DNA from: Devosia sp. Root413D1
GTDB taxonomy: Bacteria > Pseudomonadota > Alphaproteobacteria > Rhizobiales > Devosiaceae
DNA: 64,000 bases
Direction: 5' to 3'
Assembly: GCF_001425235.1 (NCBI RefSeq)
Contig: NZ_LMEA01000001.1
Coordinates: 781,855 to 845,854 of the forward strand
This document shows positions 1 through 8,712 of the stretch, piece after piece (the stretch's first letter is position 1; every line of letters starts with the position of its first letter). The notes beneath the pieces are model-generated. The model saw nothing but the letters and a program-made list of their open reading frames with translations. It was not told the origin of the DNA and did no database searches. The position numbers were made by a program, and so were the translations under genes.

Positions 1-624
1 TCGGTGCACCTCAACCCGTCCGACACCAACCTGATCGGCGAGACCATCATCAAGCTGGCCGCCGACTATCTGCCGGATGGCGGCGATGTGGCGATCCTGT
101 CGGCCTCCTCCACCGCGACCAACCAGAACGCCTGGATCGAAGCGGCCAAGAAAGTGCTGCCCGAGAAGTTCCCCAAGATCAACCTCGTCGCCACCGTCTA
201 CGGCGACGACGACTCGGTGAAATCCACCAACGAAGCCAAGGGCCTGATCGCCTCCTACCCGAACCTCAAGGCGATCATCGCCCCGACCACCGTCGGCGTC
301 GTTGCCGCCGCGCAGGTGGTGACCGATGACAACCTGATCGGCAAGATCAACGTCACTGGCCTGGCGCTCCCGTCCGAGTTCAAGCAGTTCATCGACAACG
401 GCGCTTCGCAGGCCGTGGCGCTGTGGAACCCGATCGACCTCGGCTACTCGGCCGTGCAGATCGCCTACCAGCTCGCGACCAAGAAGGCCGAAGCCAAGCC
501 CGGCGCCACCATCTCGATCGGCCGCGTCGGCTCGATCACCCTGGACGACACCAACTCGGCCGCCATGGCCGCGCCGTTCCAGTTCGACAAGTCGAACATT
601 GAAGAGTTCTCGAAGATCTATTGA
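1..624 (+). CDS. rhaS: Rhamnose ABC transporter substrate-binding protein, C-terminal part
   Basis: This is the C-terminal 207 codons of a periplasmic sugar-binding protein; the start and signal peptide lie outside the window. The fragment has the periplasmic-binding-protein type 1 fold seen in ribose and rhamnose binders, with alternating segments such as GGDVAILSASSTATNQNAW and LKAIIAPTTVG, and a closing INVTGLALPSE segment. It delivers substrate to the RhaT/RhaP/RhaQ importer encoded next. The rhamnose assignment comes from the order SBP, double ATPase, two permeases and a RhaK-like kinase, which matches the rhizobial rhaSTPQ(U)K operon. The TGA is at 622-624, followed within 20 bases by a stem-loop that could limit read-through. 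The family is secure; the exact sugar is inferred. Confidence 0.82.
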   Translation, partial: SVHLNPSDTNLIGETIIKLAADYLPDGGDVAILSASSTATNQNAWIEAAKKVLPEKFPKINLVATVYGDDDSVKSTNEAKGLIASYPNLKAIIAPTTVGVVAAAQVVTDDNLIGKINVTGLALPSEFKQFIDNGASQAVALWNPIDLGYSAVQIAYQLATKKAEAKPGATISIGRVGSITLDDTNSAAMAAPFQFDKSNIEEFSKIY

Positions 625-639
625 TCCGAGGATGTAGGC

Positions 640-672
640 GCCCGGCGGCTCTGGTCGCCGGGCTTTCTGTTT
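640..672 (+). terminator. Stem-loop with T-rich tail between rhaS and rhaT
   Basis: An 8-bp perfect stem (GCCCGGCG at 640-647 with CGCCGGGC at 656-663) is followed by TTTCTGTTT. It lies just after the rhaS stop and before the rest of the same operon. It is more likely a partial terminator or mRNA-stabilising hairpin that favours the binding protein than a full stop. Confidence 0.6.
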
Positions 673-682
673 CGTGGCCCGG

Positions 683-812
683 CCCCTCATCCGGCGCTAC
701 GCGCCACCTTCTCCCCGACGGGGAGAAGAATCCCGAGAGGCCGGAGCCAGGCACCATTCCTCTCCCCGTCGGGGAGAGGGTGGATCGCGCGAAGCGCGAG
801 ACGGGTGAGGGG
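683..812. repeat. Intergenic palindromic repeat (CCCCTCA / TGAGGGG family)
   Basis: The block opens with CCCCTCAT and closes with GGTGAGGGG. Inside are two hairpins, CTCCCCGACGGGGAG and CTCTCCCCGTCGGGGAGAG, and short GCGC palindromes. The same kind of element recurs at about nine other intergenic sites in this window. Here it sits inside the rha operon between rhaS and rhaT. Confidence 0.75.
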
Positions 813-834
813 TTCACCCACAGAAGTGAGATAA

Positions 835-2340
835 ATGTCCCAACCCAAGCTCACCCTTTCCGGCGTCACCAAGTCCTTTCCCGGCGTGCGGGCGCTGCAT
901 GAGGTGAGCCTCGAGCTCTATCCGGGAGAGGTGACCGCGCTGATCGGCGAGAACGGCGCCGGCAAGTCGACGCTGGTGAAAGTCCTCACCGGCATCTACC
1001 AGCCCGATGCCGGCGAGATCGTGCTCGACGGCAAGCCGGTAAGCCTCAGCTCCGCCCACAAGGCGTTCGAGCTCGGCATCACCGCCATCCACCAGGAAAC
1101 CGTGCTGTTCGACGATCTGAGCGTTGCCGAGAACATCTACCTGGGCCATGCGCCAAAAACCCGCTTCGGCACCATCGACTGGACGCTGATGCGCAGCAAT
1201 GCCCGCCGCGTGCTCTCCGACATGGGCGCCGGCCACATCGATGCCGAGGCCCGGTTGCGCGACCTGTCGATCGCCAACAAGCACCTCGTCGCGGTCGCCC
1301 GCGCCATGTCGATCGACGCCGAAGTGGTGATCATGGACGAGCCGACTGCGGCGCTCTCCCACAAGGAGATCGAGGACCTGTTCGTCCTCATCGAGCTCTT
1401 GAAGGAGGACGGCAAGGCCGTGCTGTTCATCAGCCACAAGTTCGACGAGATCTACCGCATCGCCGACCGCTTCACCGTGTTCCGCGACGGCGAGATGGTC
1501 GGCAAGGGCCTGATCGGCGAGACGCCGCAGAACGACATTATCCGCATGATGGTCGGCCGCTCGGTCGATCACATCTTCCCCCAGCGGGCTCCGGCCATCG
1601 GCGACACGGTGCTGAAGCTCGATGGCCTGAGCCACCCCACCGAGTTCGACGATATCGGCTTCGAGCTCCGGCGCGGCGAGATCCTCGGCTTTTACGGCCT
1701 CGTCGGCGCCGGCCGCTCCGAGGTGATGCAGGCGATCTTCGGGCTGACCCGGACGTCACGTGGCGCGATGACGCTCGACGGCGCGCCGTTCGAGCCGCGC
1801 TCACCCGCCGACGCCATCGCAGCGGGCATCGTCTATGTGCCCGAGGAGCGCGGCAAGCAGGGCGTCGTGGTCGACCTGCCGATCGTCCAGAACGTCTCGC
1901 TGCCCTCGCTCAAGAAGACGTCGCGCCAGGGCTTTCTGCGGATGGCCGAGGAGTTTGCGCTGACCCGAAAATATACCGAGCGGCTCGACCTGCGCGCCGC
2001 CTCGCTGAGCCAGAACGCCGGCACGCTGTCGGGCGGCAACCAGCAGAAGGTGGTGATCGCCAAGTGGCTGGCGACGCAACCCAAGGTGATCATCCTCGAC
2101 GAGCCGACCAAGGGCATCGATATCGGCTCCAAGGCCGCCGTCCACGCCTTCATGGCCGAACTGGTGGCCGAGGGGCTGGCGGTGATCATGGTCTCGTCCG
2201 AACTGCCCGAAGTGATGGGCATGTCCGACCGCGTCGTGGTGATGCGCGCCGGCCGCATCGACGCCGTGCTCGACAACCGGGACCTGACCGCCGACGGCCT
2301 GGTCAAGCGCGCCATCGGCGCCCATGAGGTGGCGGCATGA
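835..2340 (+). CDS. rhaT: Rhamnose ABC transporter ATP-binding protein (two ABC domains)
   Basis: 501 aa with the duplicated ABC layout of the carbohydrate-importer class 2 family (RbsA, RhaT). The first Walker A is GENGAGKST at about residues 38-46, with DEPTAALSH as the first Walker B region. The second domain keeps the signature SGGNQQKV and DEPTKGID but has a degenerate P-loop (GLVGAGRSEV), as is normal for this family. It powers import through RhaP and RhaQ at the inner membrane. The stop overlaps the rhaP start (ATGA at 2337-2340), so the two are translationally coupled. The ATG at 835 has only a weak upstream purine stretch. Confidence 0.88.
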   Translation: MSQPKLTLSGVTKSFPGVRALHEVSLELYPGEVTALIGENGAGKSTLVKVLTGIYQPDAGEIVLDGKPVSLSSAHKAFELGITAIHQETVLFDDLSVAENIYLGHAPKTRFGTIDWTLMRSNARRVLSDMGAGHIDAEARLRDLSIANKHLVAVARAMSIDAEVVIMDEPTAALSHKEIEDLFVLIELLKEDGKAVLFISHKFDEIYRIADRFTVFRDGEMVGKGLIGETPQNDIIRMMVGRSVDHIFPQRAPAIGDTVLKLDGLSHPTEFDDIGFELRRGEILGFYGLVGAGRSEVMQAIFGLTRTSRGAMTLDGAPFEPRSPADAIAAGIVYVPEERGKQGVVVDLPIVQNVSLPSLKKTSRQGFLRMAEEFALTRKYTERLDLRAASLSQNAGTLSGGNQQKVVIAKWLATQPKVIILDEPTKGIDIGSKAAVHAFMAELVAEGLAVIMVSSELPEVMGMSDRVVVMRAGRIDAVLDNRDLTADGLVKRAIGAHEVAA

Positions 2341-3344
2341 TGCGCAACATCTTTGCGCTCGCGCCGCGCGTGCTGCGTCTTCGCGAGTTCTGGCTCGCCA
2401 TCGGCATCGCCGTGATGATCGGCGCCATCGCCACCCGCGCCCCGAGCTTTGCTGCTCCGGCCAATCTTGCCGATATCTTCAACAACACCGCCATCCTGAT
2501 GATCCTGGCGCTCGGCCAGATGGTGGTGATCCTGACCCGCTCGATCGACCTGTCGATTGCCGCCAACGTGGCGCTCTCGGGCATGGTCATCGCCCTGCTC
2601 AATTCCACCATGCCGTGGATCCCGGTGCCGCTGCTGATCGTCGCGGCGCCGCTGCTCGGGCTGGCGCTCGGCGCCATCAACGGCTTCCTCGTCTGGAAGC
2701 TCGATATCCCGGCGATCGTCGTAACGCTGGGCACCCTCACCATCTATCGCGGCACCACCTTTCTGGTCGCTGGCGGGCAGTGGGTGAACGCCGCCGAGAT
2801 GACGCCTGACTTCATTTCCATCACCCGCCTTGAACTGCTCGGCCTGCCGCTGCTCAGCTGGTCCGCGGTGCTCATTGCCGCCGCCTTCTATGTGCTGATG
2901 ACCCGCACACCGATCGGCCGCTCGATCTACGCCATTGGCGTCAACCCGACCGCCTCGGTCTATGCCGGCATCAACGTGGGGCGCACCAAGTTCATCGCCT
3001 TCTGTATCTCGGGGCTCGTCGCCGGGCTCTGCGGCTACCTCTGGGTGTCGCGTTACGTCATCGCCTCCTCCGAAACGGCAGTGGGCTATGAGCTGCAGGT
3101 GATCGCCGCCTGCGTTATCGGCGGCGTCTCGATCGCCGGTGGCGTCGGTACGGTCGGCAGTGCACTGCTCGGGGCGCTGTTCCTCGGCGTCATCAGCTCG
3201 GCTTTGCCGGTGATCGGTGTCTCACCGTTCTGGCAGATGGCCATTTCGGGCGCCGCGATCATCCTCGCCGTCATCCTCAACGCCCGCGCCGGCAAGAAGA
3301 CCGGCCGCATCATTCTGAAGCGGGCGGAGGGAGGCGCAGCATGA
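2337..3344 (+). CDS. rhaP: Rhamnose ABC transporter permease
   Basis: 335 aa multi-pass inner-membrane permease of the RbsC-like (BPD_transp_2) family. The sequence shows repeated hydrophobic segments, the ITRSIDLS-type motif (VVILTRSIDLSIAANVALSG), NGFLVWKLDIPAIVVTLGT, and the C-terminal IGGVSIAGGVGTVGSALLGA region typical of the family. Two ATGs are adjacent (2337 and 2340); the first overlaps the rhaT stop. It pairs with RhaQ to form the pore. A 145-base gap holding a 22-bp-armed inverted repeat separates it from rhaQ, which is unusual inside a tight operon. Confidence 0.85.
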   Translation: MMRNIFALAPRVLRLREFWLAIGIAVMIGAIATRAPSFAAPANLADIFNNTAILMILALGQMVVILTRSIDLSIAANVALSGMVIALLNSTMPWIPVPLLIVAAPLLGLALGAINGFLVWKLDIPAIVVTLGTLTIYRGTTFLVAGGQWVNAAEMTPDFISITRLELLGLPLLSWSAVLIAAAFYVLMTRTPIGRSIYAIGVNPTASVYAGINVGRTKFIAFCISGLVAGLCGYLWVSRYVIASSETAVGYELQVIAACVIGGVSIAGGVGTVGSALLGALFLGVISSALPVIGVSPFWQMAISGAAIILAVILNARAGKKTGRIILKRAEGGAA

Positions 3345-3370
3345 TGCACTGCTCGCTTGCCACCCACCGG

Positions 3371-3453
3371 GTCATTCCCGCGAAAGCGGGAACCTCCGTT
3401 TACCGGACCCTCGGCGCGCGCGAAAACAGAGTTTCCCGCTTTCGCGGGAATGA
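3371..3453. repeat. REP-like inverted repeat, 22-bp perfect arms
   Basis: The left arm at 3371-3392 (GTCATTCCCGCGAAAGCGGG plus AA) is the exact reverse complement of the right arm at 3432-3453. Each arm is itself a small hairpin around CGAAAGCG or CTTTCG. The element lies between rhaP and rhaQ. Related GTCATCCC / GGGATGAC elements occur at 31308-31387 and 38722-38806. Confidence 0.85.
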
Positions 3454-3489
3454 CACCGCGTTTGGGGCTGGCCCCTTGGATTTCCTGAA

Positions 3490-4482
3490 GTGAACGACCA
3501 GACCCCCACCACCCGCCACGTTCCGGATCGGCTCGACAATCCGCTGCGCTCGGCGCTGTTCAGCTGGCCCAGTCTGCTGCTCGTCGTCGCGGTGGCGATC
3601 TTTATCGTCAACTCGCTGGCTTCGCCCTATTTCCTGTCGCCCTGGTCGCTCAGCGATGCGACCTTCAACTTCACCGAGAAGGCGCTGATCGCGCTCGCCA
3701 TGGCGCTGCTGATCATCTCGGGCGAGATCGATCTGTCGGTCGCGGCAATCATCGCACTGGCCTCGACGGCGATGGGCTTTGCGCTGCAGTTCGGCATCGA
3801 TACGCCGGGGCTTGTCGCCATCGGCATCGGCACGGGGCTCGCCTGCGGTGCCTTTAACGGCTTCCTCGTCACCCGGCTGGGGTTGCCTTCGATCGTCGTC
3901 ACCATCGGCACGATGAGCCTGTTCCGCGGCATCAGCTTCATCGTCCTGGGCGACCAGGCCTTCAAGGGCTACCCCGAAAGCTTCGCCTTTTTCGGCCAGG
4001 GCTATGTCTGGTGGGTGGTGTCGTTCGAGTTCGTGCTCTTTATCGCAGCGGCCGCCATCTACTACGTGGCGCTGCACCGGACGAGCTTCGGCCGCCGCAT
4101 CTTCGTCATCGGCAACAATGCGACCGCCGCCCAGTTCTCCGGCGTCCGCGTCGAGCGCGTCAAGTTCGTGCTGTTCTGTCTGACCGGGCTGATGGCCGGC
4201 ATCGCCTCGGTGCTGCTGACCAGCCGCCTCGGCTCCACCCGTCCGTCGATCGCCCAGGGCTGGGAACTCGAGGTCATCACCATGGTTGTACTGGGTGGCG
4301 TCTCCATCCTTGGCGGCGCCGGTTCGATCGTCGGGGTGGTGATCGCCGCCTTCATCATGGGGCTTGTCACCTTCGGCCTCGGGCTCTTGAATGTCCCCGG
4401 TATCGTCATGTCGATCTTTATCGGACTGTTGCTCATCGTGGTGATCGCCCTGCCCATCGTCTACCGGATGGTTCGCAAGTGA
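3490..4482 (+). CDS. rhaQ: Rhamnose ABC transporter permease
   Basis: 330 aa RbsC-like permease, the partner of RhaP. It has the ISGEIDLSVAAI motif, NGFLVTRLGLPSIVVTIGT and the C-terminal VVLGGVSILGGAGSIVGV segment. The likely start is GTG at 3490 (MNDQTPTTRH), since no ATG fits better and the hydrophobic core begins about 25 residues later. Its TGA (4480-4482) overlaps the GTG start of the kinase gene. It lies downstream of the palindromic repeat that interrupts the operon. Confidence 0.83.
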   Translation: MNDQTPTTRHVPDRLDNPLRSALFSWPSLLLVVAVAIFIVNSLASPYFLSPWSLSDATFNFTEKALIALAMALLIISGEIDLSVAAIIALASTAMGFALQFGIDTPGLVAIGIGTGLACGAFNGFLVTRLGLPSIVVTIGTMSLFRGISFIVLGDQAFKGYPESFAFFGQGYVWWVVSFEFVLFIAAAAIYYVALHRTSFGRRIFVIGNNATAAQFSGVRVERVKFVLFCLTGLMAGIASVLLTSRLGSTRPSIAQGWELEVITMVVLGGVSILGGAGSIVGVVIAAFIMGLVTFGLGLLNVPGIVMSIFIGLLLIVVIALPIVYRMVRK

Positions 4483-5843
4483 CCGTCAGCACCGTCGGGG
4501 TCATCGACATTGGCAAGTCCAATGCGAAAGTGGCGGTCGTCGATCTCGACAGCCGCACCGAGATCGCTGTGCGCAAGCGGCCGAATACTGTGCTGCGCGA
4601 CGGCAAGTATCCGCATTTCGACATCGACGGCCTCTGGGACTTCGTCATCGGCGCATTGCGCGAGCTCAACGCCGAGTTCCCGCTCGACGCCATCAGCGTC
4701 ACCACCCATGGCGCCTCGGCGGCGCTGCTCGACGCCGATGGCGAACTGTCGCTGCCGGTGCTCGATTACGAGTTCGCCGGTCCCGACCAGTTCTGGGGTG
4801 AGTACGACCGGGCCCGTCCGGATTTCTCCGAGAGCTTCACCCCGCGGCTGCCCGGCGGGCTCAATGTCGGAGCGCAGCTGTTCTGGCAGGCGCGGGCCTT
4901 TCCCGCCGAATTCGCCCGCACCCGCTGGATCCTGACCTATCCGCAATACTGGTCGTTCCGGCTGACCGGTGTCGCCGCCGAGGAGATCACCTCGCTCGGC
5001 TGCCACACCGACCTGTGGGACTTCACCACCAACCTCTATTCGTCGCTGGTGATGAAACAGGGGTGGCTCGAAAAGTTCGCCGAGGTGCGGCCGGCCTCCG
5101 ACGTGCTCGGCGTGACCTTGCCCGAAGTGACGGCGGCGCTGGGGCTCAAGCGCCCGCTGCCGGTCTATTCCGGCATCCACGATTCCAACGCTTCGCTGCT
5201 GCCGCATCTCCTCGAGCGCGATCCGCCATTCGGGCTGGTCTCGACCGGGACCTGGGTGATCGTCGCTTCGCCCGGCGGCGACATCGACAATCTCGACCTC
5301 AAGCGCGACTGCCTCGCCAATATCGATGCGCTGGGCCGTCCGGTGCCGTCGGCGCGCTTCATGGGCGGGCGCGAATTCGAGATGCTGACCACGCCGCGCG
5401 AGCCCTCGGCCGAGACCATCGAGCGGGTACTGAACAAGGCGATCCTCCTGACCCCGTCGGTGGTGCAGGGTTCGGGCCCGTTCCCCGGGCGAGAGGCACA
5501 GTGGAGCCAGCCACGCGAAACGCTCGGCGATGACGAGGTCTATGTCGTGACCTCGTTCTACCTGGCGATGATGACAGCCGAATGCCTCAGGCTGACCGGC
5601 GCCGAGAACCACACGGTGGTCGAGGGACCATTCGCCGGCAACGCGCTCTATCTGCGGATGCTGGCGGCGGCGACCGGGCGGCCGGTGGAGCCGGTAAAGC
5701 GCAGCGCCACTGGCACCTCGATCGGCGCGGCGCTGCTGGCGCGAATGGATCGGCCGCGGCCCGACGGACATGCGCCGGTGCTGGTCGAGGGGGATGCTAC
5801 GGCGGCAGCGTATGCGGCGGCGTGGCGAAAGCTGGTGAGCTAG
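4479..5843 (+). CDS. rhaK: FGGY-family sugar kinase, RhaK-like
   Basis: 454 aa kinase of the FGGY family. The N-terminal phosphate-binding motif DIGKSNAK is at about residues 9-16, and the C-terminal ATP-binding region includes GPFAGNALYLRML and ATGTSIGAALLA. In Rhizobium leguminosarum the equivalent RhaK sits in the rhaSTPQUK operon and is needed for rhamnose transport as well as phosphorylation (known for that family). The GTG start at 4479 overlaps the rhaQ stop (GTGA), which indicates coupling. The mutarotase gene rhaU, usually found between rhaQ and rhaK, is absent here; a mutarotase of that family lies at 31445-31774. Confidence 0.82.
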   Translation: MTVSTVGVIDIGKSNAKVAVVDLDSRTEIAVRKRPNTVLRDGKYPHFDIDGLWDFVIGALRELNAEFPLDAISVTTHGASAALLDADGELSLPVLDYEFAGPDQFWGEYDRARPDFSESFTPRLPGGLNVGAQLFWQARAFPAEFARTRWILTYPQYWSFRLTGVAAEEITSLGCHTDLWDFTTNLYSSLVMKQGWLEKFAEVRPASDVLGVTLPEVTAALGLKRPLPVYSGIHDSNASLLPHLLERDPPFGLVSTGTWVIVASPGGDIDNLDLKRDCLANIDALGRPVPSARFMGGREFEMLTTPREPSAETIERVLNKAILLTPSVVQGSGPFPGREAQWSQPRETLGDDEVYVVTSFYLAMMTAECLRLTGAENHTVVEGPFAGNALYLRMLAAATGRPVEPVKRSATGTSIGAALLARMDRPRPDGHAPVLVEGDATAAAYAAAWRKLVS

Positions 5844-5846
5844 CGT

Positions 5847-5986
5847 CCCCTCTCCCCTCTGGGGAGAGGGTTAGGGTGAGGGGTAGCCAAGCACTCCGAA
5901 GAGTGGTTAGCGCTTCAATTGCTCACGCATGGTCCGGTGCGCTTGGCGCCCCTCACCCCAGCCCTCTCCCCAGAGGGGCGAGGGGG
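5847..5986. repeat. Intergenic palindromic repeat (CCTCTCCCC / GGGGAGAGG family)
   Basis: A hairpin CCCCTCTGGGG-type core at 5847-5882 is mirrored by CCCCTCACCCCAGCCCTCTCCCC-type sequence at 5949-5986. It is a composite inverted repeat of the same family as at 683-812 and closes the rha operon region. Confidence 0.7.
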
Positions 5987-6032
5987 CGCGGTGGCACTGC
6001 CGGTGCAACACCTGCGGCGAGCGCTTCACGGA

Positions 6033-6242
6033 TCACGCTTCCGGACGCAGTGCGTCGCGGACGGCCGCCTCGGCGGCTTCGATCGATGCAAACACCTGGC
6101 CATCCACTCCGAACGCGTCGAGCTTGACGGCGAGGAAGCGGAAACCGGCATCGTGCGCGACCAGGACGCCCTTTGGTTCACCGTCGATATCGACAGCTAT
6201 GGGCTTGGCGCTATGTGGCTTTTCGAAGTGGGCATGCTGCAT
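6033..6242 (-). CDS. Small conserved-type hypothetical protein
   Basis: 69 aa acidic protein beginning MQHAHFEKPHSAKPIAVDID. The start at 6242 is backed by a clear GGAGGT Shine-Dalgarno six bases upstream, and codon use is GC3-rich as in the neighbouring real genes. No catalytic motif is visible. Its promoter region holds the nested inverted repeat at 6280-6345. I do not recognise a function. Confidence 0.62.
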   Translation of the reverse strand: MQHAHFEKPHSAKPIAVDIDGEPKGVLVAHDAGFRFLAVKLDAFGVDGQVFASIEAAEAAVRDALRPEA

Positions 6243-6279
6243 GGAATGACCTCCATCGGCACGTCTCTGGGGACGGCCG

Positions 6280-6345
6280 GGGTGTTACCTGAACTGTGAG
6301 ACGAATGGGTGACAGAGGTCACATTCGTTTGGGTCGGTAACACCC
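6280..6345. promoter_or_regulatory. Nested inverted repeat upstream of the small gene
   Basis: The outer arms GGGTGTTACC (6280-6289) and GGTAACACCC (6336-6345) are perfect complements. Inside are ACGAAT (6301-6306) with ATTCGT and GTGAC with GTCAC around an AGAG loop. This could be an operator pair or an RNA hairpin in the leader of the 6033-6242 gene. Confidence 0.5.
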
Positions 6346-6670
6346 GTTGGAGCGATCTACCCATTTACCAATAAGCCCGGTTTGGAGAGTGGTGCGAATA
6401 GCGAAGTGCATGTTCGTCTCCTTCCGGCGGCCGATGGCCTGGGTGATTCCAATGCGGACGAGACTAGCTCGTCGCCCGCAGCTTTTGTGTGGCGAAGCTG
6501 AGTCCGCCATCGGGTACTTGTACGGCGTCGAGGCCCCGAGGTCTATCCGGCTTTCGTCGACGCTGGCGGAAAGATAGGTGAGCCTCGGCGGTTTCGCCAG
6601 CCCCAGCCGTTCCAAATAGCTAGCATGAAAGCGAAATTTCCTGCCCGGCAGATTCGATCGGACGAAAACT
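6346..6670. other. 325-base stretch with no supported gene
   Basis: Base composition is visibly less GC-rich than around it. Short open frames exist on both strands, but none has a Shine-Dalgarno sequence, family resemblance or GC3 bias. I see no repeat or RNA gene here. Confidence 0.5.
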
Positions 6671-7237
6671 TCAGAGCGTGGCGAGCAGCGCCTCCCCGCG
6701 CGGCGACAGCCGGTAGCCGACTTCGAGGCTGATGGTTAGCCCGAGCGCCTTGAGCTTGCGGATGTTGAGCTTGAACTCGGCTCGCTCTATGCCGGCGCTT
6801 TCGGCGAGCGTGGTGGAGACGATGCCGGGATGGTCGGCGATCAGTTGCAGTGCCTGTTTCGTCCACGGCGCCGGCGCCGCCTTGTCGAGCTTCAGCAACC
6901 TGACTGCCAGCGTCTCCAACTCGAGAGCATCTGGTTCGGCTTCGCGCAGCGCCTCGCGCGGGTCGGGTCCGGCGGGGTGGAGGCGAATACGGTAGCAGGT
7001 GCCCTGCTGCGCCTCGAACATGGCGATGACGCCAGCCCGGTCCTTGTAGCCGGCAGCGCGCGCCTCGTCCTCGGTGACTTCGCCCGGCTCGATCGCTTCG
7101 ACCGAATCGATGCCGACCATGCCGAGCGCCGTCCGTACCGTACCGCCGGGCTTCACCGTCGGCTTCTTCCAGCGGCGGAAGGCCAGCGTGCACTGGCCGC
7201 CAAAAATGGCTTCGAGGTCTTTGGTGCGGAACAGCAT
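6671..7237 (-). CDS. ASCH-like domain protein with C-terminal winged-helix-like region
   Basis: About 188 aa, taking the start at MLFRTKDLEAIF (7237), because the residues upstream of it look non-coding. The first 50 residues (LFRTKDLEAIFGG and LAFRRWKKPTVKPGG) resemble the ASCH/PUA-like fold that binds RNA or nucleotides. The last 80 residues (WTKQALQLIADHPG, ESAGIERAEFKLNIRKL) look like a winged helix-turn-helix ending in GYRLSPRG. A regulatory or RNA-binding role is possible but is not shown by context; the divergent neighbour is a LacI-type regulator. Start choice is uncertain. Confidence 0.6.
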   Translation of the reverse strand: MLFRTKDLEAIFGGQCTLAFRRWKKPTVKPGGTVRTALGMVGIDSVEAIEPGEVTEDEARAAGYKDRAGVIAMFEAQQGTCYRIRLHPAGPDPREALREAEPDALELETLAVRLLKLDKAAPAPWTKQALQLIADHPGIVSTTLAESAGIERAEFKLNIRKLKALGLTISLEVGYRLSPRGEALLATL

Positions 7238-7268
7238 GGGCCGAACTCTACCCGGAGTTTCACTCGAC

Positions 7269-7279
7269 GCAACGGTTGC
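7269..7279. promoter_or_regulatory. Possible LacI-family operator
   Basis: GCAAC-G-GTTGC is an odd-centred palindrome in the divergent promoter region between the ASCH-like gene and the LacI-type gene. LacI-family proteins commonly bind this kind of dyad and regulate themselves. This is the only site seen, so support is weak. Confidence 0.3.
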
Positions 7280-7435
7280 TACGAAAGTATGCCAACCGGA
7301 TAAGGGGCGTGGGCTTCCCGCCTTGAAATCGATTGCATAACATGTTGAGCTACGCCTGAGCGGATCCTGGGGGAGCATCGCCGCTCACCCAAAATGCCTC
7401 GCGAGTAGGCACCATCCGTTCGAGGGAGGACATCG

Positions 7436-8497
7436 TTGGCCGATACGGAGACGCGCGACAACAAGCGCGCCAAGGCTCGCCAGCCGCGTCGCGCCGCCGG
7501 CAAGCCGGGCGGCAAACCGACCCTGCGCACCATTGCCGAAATGACCGGGCTCGCCATCACCACGATTTCGCGGGCCCTCAACAACGCCCCGGAGCTGTCC
7601 GAGGAAACCCGCGTCCGGGTGCAGAAGATCGCAGCCGAGGTCGGCTATGTGCCCGACCGCACGGCCCTGAGGCTGAAGACCGGGCGCACCCATGTGGTCA
7701 GCCTGATTCTCGACCCGCATGATGAAATCCTCGGCTTCGGCCAGTCGATGGTGTCGGGGCTGACCGAGGCGTTGCGCGGCACGCCCTATCATCTGGTCAT
7801 CACCCCGATGTTCACCGGCGGCGCGCCGATCGACCCGATCCGCTATATCCTGCGTAACAAGGCAGCGGACGGAGTGATCTTCTCGCGCACCCAGCCGGAC
7901 GACGACCGGGTGAAGCTGTTGATGGAAGAGAACTTCCCCTTCGTCTCGCATGGCCGCACGGCTTTCCCCTCGGCCCACCCCTATGTCGACTACGACAACT
8001 ATGCCTTCGCCCACCATGCGGTGATGCGGCTCAAGGCCAAGGGCTGCCGCAAGGTGACGATCATCCTGCCGCCCGACCGCTTCAGCTTCGGCCACCACCT
8101 GCGCGATGGCTTCATGGCGGCGATCCGCGAGACTGGGCTCGACTATGAAATCATCGATGGCGCGACGCTCGATAACACCGCCGACCAGATCCGCCTTGCC
8201 ACCATGCGGCGGATCGCCGAACCGGATGCGCCGGACGGCTTCATCTGCACCGGCGATGCCGCGGCTCTGTCGATCATGGCCGGAATCACCGATGCCGGCT
8301 TCGAGATCGGCAAGGACGTGCAGATGGTGGTGAAGCAGACCTCCGGCATCTTCAGCCAGGTGCGGCCCAAGGTCGACGCCATCTTCGAGGACACGGCGCT
8401 GGCCGGCAAGCAGATGGGCGAACTGCTGCTCCGCCGCATCAATGGCGAACCGGCCGAGCAATTGCAGATCCTGCATGAGCCGGAGATCTGGTTTTAG
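7436..8497 (+). CDS. LacI-family transcriptional regulator
   Basis: 353 aa. After a 25-residue basic lead, the LacI helix-turn-helix is clear: TLRTIAEMTGLAITTISRAL then NNAPELSEETRVRVQKIA and GYVPDRTA, followed by a periplasmic-binding-protein-like effector domain. The start is TTG at 7436 with a strong GGGAGGA Shine-Dalgarno just upstream. The effector is unknown. It is not adjacent to a transporter; the nearest enzyme is the convergent aldo/keto reductase at 8713-9744. It may act on the rha operon or another sugar operon in trans. Confidence 0.88.
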   Translation: MADTETRDNKRAKARQPRRAAGKPGGKPTLRTIAEMTGLAITTISRALNNAPELSEETRVRVQKIAAEVGYVPDRTALRLKTGRTHVVSLILDPHDEILGFGQSMVSGLTEALRGTPYHLVITPMFTGGAPIDPIRYILRNKAADGVIFSRTQPDDDRVKLLMEENFPFVSHGRTAFPSAHPYVDYDNYAFAHHAVMRLKAKGCRKVTIILPPDRFSFGHHLRDGFMAAIRETGLDYEIIDGATLDNTADQIRLATMRRIAEPDAPDGFICTGDAAALSIMAGITDAGFEIGKDVQMVVKQTSGIFSQVRPKVDAIFEDTALAGKQMGELLLRRINGEPAEQLQILHEPEIWF

Positions 8498-8526
8498 CGG
8501 ACGTCGACTGGCTGTAGCGCGTGTGG

Positions 8527-8690
8527 CCACCCCCACCCTTGATCCCTCCCCACAAGGGGACGCGGTAGCGCCCTGAGGGGAGGGAGATTCGACTGCAAGC
8601 TCTCGGTTCCTGCGTCTCCCTCCCCCTTGTGGGGAGGGCAGCAAGGCTTGTGAGCGAAGCGAACTAGCGTCGCTGGGTGGGGGTAGCACC
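8527..8690. repeat. Intergenic palindromic repeat (CCACCCCCACCCTTGATCCCTC family)
   Basis: This composite element has hairpins around CCCCACAAGGGGA and CCCCCTTGTGGGGAGGG, flanked by CCACCCCCACCC on the left and GGGTGGGGGT on the right. It lies between convergent genes and may also act as a bidirectional transcription stop. Confidence 0.7.
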
Positions 8691-8712
8691 ACGCTCAGGG
8701 TTTAGCCGGCGC

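Noticed and set aside
6319-6615. 98-codon minus-strand and 76-codon plus-strand frames in the 6.3-6.6 kb gap
   Set aside because: No Shine-Dalgarno, no GC3 bias and no family resemblance.
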